A stretch of DNA of 8,340 nt, taken from Syntrophaceae bacterium (lineage in GTDB: Bacteria > Desulfobacterota > DTXE01). The stretch lies in the NCBI GenBank assembly GCA_012962595.1, contig DTXE01000152.1, forward strand, positions 1-8,340. Reading direction: 5' to 3'. The position numbers were made by a program, and so were the translations under genes. Shown one piece after another: positions 7,027-8,340 of this stretch (position 1 is its first letter; every line of letters starts with the position of its first letter). Under the pieces are notes generated by a model. It was given only the letters and a program-made list of their open reading frames with translations. It was not told where the DNA came from and made no database searches.

Positions 7027-7902
7027 TCACTCTCTCATATCAATTGGCCGAATAACCATGATACCATTTGATCCCTCTTGACCAGCTACATACTTACTAA
7101 GTCTGACATCACTAATCTTCACCATACCTTCGCATGCACTTGCATGCAAGAAGTATAAAGTACCGTCCCTCTGATATGCAAATCCTACATGTGAAATATC
7201 TAGTCCATCAACACTGGTAGTGATTCCAATTATATCACCACTTCTAATTTTCCCTTCCATCTCATTAATTTTCTGTTGCGGAATATAATATAATGGATAT
7301 CGGCTCAGCTCAATCTCCCTTTTCCTAATAGCTTCAAAAAAGGCCTCATTAGCTAATGCCGGGTATTCCTTTCTATGCATTGACATATAATTAAGGGATT
7401 TCTTAAACGAAACGCCACCTATGTCAGCGGTTATATTCTGGACATTCCCTTTTCTCTGGTTATCAAGAACCCAGTCGGTGAAATAATGCAACCTACTGGG
7501 ATACTCATGGATCACACCATCCCTATACCTCAGCAGTCTTAGTTCCCGTTTGAAATCGTTAAATGTAGGGTTACCGTATCTTATAACTTTGGCTAGCGCA
7601 AGTACGCTTTCTACAAATGTAACGCAGTCAAATTCCCGAAGGTTAACAATCAAATGCTCCTCTGTAGGGGTCTCCAAGGTGTAAGGAAGGTATCTTGAAC
7701 CCACAAAAGAACCTCCTATGTATGTTATTATCTCCCCTATATCCTTCTGGTTAAGTTTCATATTAAGAGAAAGCTCAACCTTTTCTCTAAAAATCTCTTG
7801 ATCTTTAAGCTCATTTATACTCTCTAATGAGTGCCCCCTACAACCCATAACGCTCGAAAGAAACAATATGCTGATTGAGAATATAAGTGTTCTCAAGGCC
7901 AT
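7027..7902 (-). CDS. DUF1460 family putative lipoprotein, papain/NlpC-like amidase or peptidase
   Basis: From the ATG at 7902 the product has 291 residues. It begins with a lipoprotein-like signal peptide (MALRTLIFSISILFLSSVMG) and Cys21 as the probable lipidated residue; Met at the -2 lipobox position is unusual. The DUF1460 core shows FDCVTFVE with presumed nucleophile Cys93, the SRLHYFTDW motif, GDIIGITT, and SHVGFA with presumed catalytic His238. It is followed by FLHASACEG. The family has a cysteine-peptidase fold annotated as N-acetylmuramoyl-L-alanine amidase-like, so a role in hydrolysing or recycling cell-wall peptides at the envelope is inferred. An in-frame GTG at 7953 adds 17 charged residues before the signal peptide and has no ribosome binding site, so the ATG is preferred. 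It is transcribed alone, convergent with the 161-residue protein. The exact substrate is unknown. Confidence 0.87.
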   Translation of the reverse strand: MALRTLIFSISILFLSSVMGCRGHSLESINELKDQEIFREKVELSLNMKLNQKDIGEIITYIGGSFVGSRYLPYTLETPTEEHLIVNLREFDCVTFVESVLALAKVIRYGNPTFNDFKRELRLLRYRDGVIHEYPSRLHYFTDWVLDNQRKGNVQNITADIGGVSFKKSLNYMSMHRKEYPALANEAFFEAIRKREIELSRYPLYYIPQQKINEMEGKIRSGDIIGITTSVDGLDISHVGFAYQRDGTLYFLHASACEGMVKISDVRLSKYVAGQEGSNGIMVIRPIDMRE

Positions 7903-7917
7903 TCTTTTGTCCGGATT

Positions 7918-7923
7918 CTCCTC
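7918..7923 (-). promoter_or_regulatory. Probable ribosome binding site of the DUF1460 lipoprotein
   Basis: GAGGAG on the minus strand lies 15 nt before the ATG at 7902. The spacing is long, but it is the only good Shine-Dalgarno sequence near either possible start and supports the start that yields a normal lipoprotein signal peptide. Confidence 0.5.
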
Positions 7924-7953
7924 AGAGAGCAAGCTTTCCCTTTTTTCGCCCAC

Positions 7954-8177
7954 TCAAAGGATGTAGGTTCATGTTGAGAGTTTCTAACTGAAAGACAGGA
8001 ATTCACATCTTCGAAATTTATTATAAATTATGCCCATTAGATGATATCTTAAAATAAGATATAGTCAAATCAACCACAAGCACCAGAAAGAGTTATTTTT
8101 AAAAAGGCTCTGTGATGCTATAGTAGGAAACATTCATGACCTTCAGTCACGACAAATATGAAAATGCAATATAGGCA
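7954..8177. other. Intergenic region upstream of the DUF1460 gene, no gene seen
   Basis: No credible reading frame, tRNA or terminator is visible. Apart from the palindromes at 8015-8062, the only item is TGCTATAGT (8116-8124) on the plus strand, which fits an extended -10 promoter but has no -35 and no gene clearly placed behind it. Together with the repeat and gene fragment that follow, the gap from the lipoprotein start to the window end is over 400 nt. Confidence 0.6.
8015..8062 (-). promoter_or_regulatory. AT-rich palindromes with a possible promoter for the DUF1460 gene
   Basis: Two perfect palindromes lie close together: AATTTA-TTA-TAAATT (8015-8029) and ATATCTTA-AAA-TAAGATAT (8044-8062). 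On the minus strand a perfect TATAAT (8020-8025) falls in the first. No good -35 is found 16-18 nt upstream, where the second palindrome lies. This could be an activator- or repressor-controlled promoter giving a leader of about 110 nt. AT-rich palindromes arise easily by chance, so confidence is low. Confidence 0.35.
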
Positions 8178-8240
8178 GGGATTAAAATCCCAAATCCCAA
8201 ATCCCAAACAATACCAAATACAAAACCCAAATGACCAAAC
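8178..8240. repeat. A/C-rich heptamer repeat (AATCCCA x3) with degenerate tail
   Basis: Three perfect head-to-tail copies of AATCCCA occupy 8186-8206. They continue into degenerate CCAAAT/CAAAAC-like units to about 8240, a stretch with almost no G on this strand. The left edge is a 14-nt palindrome, GGGATT-AA-AATCCC (8178-8191), which shares its right arm with the first repeat. Similar low-complexity CAAATCCC tracts occur in intergenic DNA of many uncultured bacteria; their function is not known. Too short and irregular for a CRISPR array. Confidence 0.6.
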
Positions 8241-8340
8241 ATACCTGGAAAAGTTATTTTAGAAGCTACAAAAGAGATGGCAGTTGATGAAGAGGGCTTA
8301 ATTCATGGAGGATTTACATTGAGACCGTTAAATATTTCGT
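8235..8340 (+). pseudogene. Possible remnant of a hotdog-fold (PaaI-like) thioesterase gene
   Basis: The frame opened after TGA at 8232-8234 reads PNIPGKVILEATKEMAVDEE and then GLIHGGFT to position 8318. This matches, from memory, the N-terminal part of a small hotdog thioesterase family whose core reads roughly M-A-V-D-E-x-G-L-V-H-G-G-F-x-F-G-L-A-D-Y-A-A-M. The gene lacks an upstream start in this frame (the first Met is 8277, inside the conserved block). After GGFT the frame reads LRPLNIS, unlike the expected FGLADYAAM. The fragment therefore seems cut at both sides and abuts the A/C-rich repeat. The frame is still open at the window end, so an unusual intact gene starting at 8277 cannot be excluded. 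Confidence 0.4.

Noticed and set aside
8186..8240. Possible CRISPR-like array
   Set aside because: The unit is 7 nt and directly tandem with no spacers; it is a short sequence repeat.
8231..8290. Small frame starting ATG at 8231 (MTKHTWKSYF...)
   Set aside because: It stops after 18 codons, has no ribosome binding site, and the neighbouring frame carries the thioesterase-like sequence.

Overview
The window looks like a chromosomal segment of an anaerobic, hydrogen-metabolising bacterium, most likely a Desulfobacterota (deltaproteobacterial) lineage. That guess rests on three things: a group 1-type [NiFe] hydrogenase operon of sulfate-reducer style, a DUF2905 membrane protein, and a charged 161-residue protein of a kind I associate with deltaproteobacterial genomes. 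By eye the base composition leans to A+T and is fairly even across the genes. There is no rRNA, tRNA, CRISPR array, insertion sequence or integrase. The taxonomic call is an inference.

Positions 1-2444 (+) hold the 3' part of a hydrogenase operon. It comprises the C-terminal 120 codons of the small (Fe-S) subunit, the complete large subunit with the Ni-Fe active site, and a HyaD/HybD-type maturation endopeptidase whose GTG start overlaps the large-subunit stop. The protease would remove the 15-residue C-terminal tail of the large subunit after nickel insertion. The small subunit carries a cysteine where classic [NiFe] enzymes have proline, which suggests a [4Fe-4S] medial cluster.

Positions 2441-6035 (-) hold a tightly coupled three-gene operon: ABC ATPase, ABC-2 permease (NodI/NodJ-like pair) and mnmG, the FAD enzyme that modifies the tRNA wobble uridine. 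Both junctions are ATGA stop/start overlaps. The mnmG stop codon overlaps the stop codon of the convergent hydrogenase protease, leaving no room for a terminator between the two operons. The ATPase lacks a Shine-Dalgarno sequence, and its best promoter places transcription start next to the ATG, so the operon mRNA may be leaderless.

Positions 6036-7013 (+) hold a divergent promoter region, then a 73-residue DUF2905 two-helix membrane protein and a 161-residue conserved hypothetical protein, each with its own plausible sigma-70-type promoter. An inverted repeat lies over the promoter between them.

Positions 7027-7902 (-) encode a DUF1460-family putative lipoprotein with a papain/NlpC-like catalytic core, probably acting on cell-wall peptides. 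The remaining 8 kb end (7954-8340) has no intact gene. It contains AT-rich palindromes near a possible promoter, an A/C-rich heptamer repeat (AATCCCA x3), and directly after it a fragment resembling a hotdog-fold thioesterase that lacks its start and departs from the family just before the window ends.

I see no convincing new multi-gene system. The best leads are the leaderless operon that couples a transporter to tRNA modification, the medial-cluster cysteine of the hydrogenase, the uncharacterised 161-residue protein, and the repeat/gene-fragment junction at the right end.
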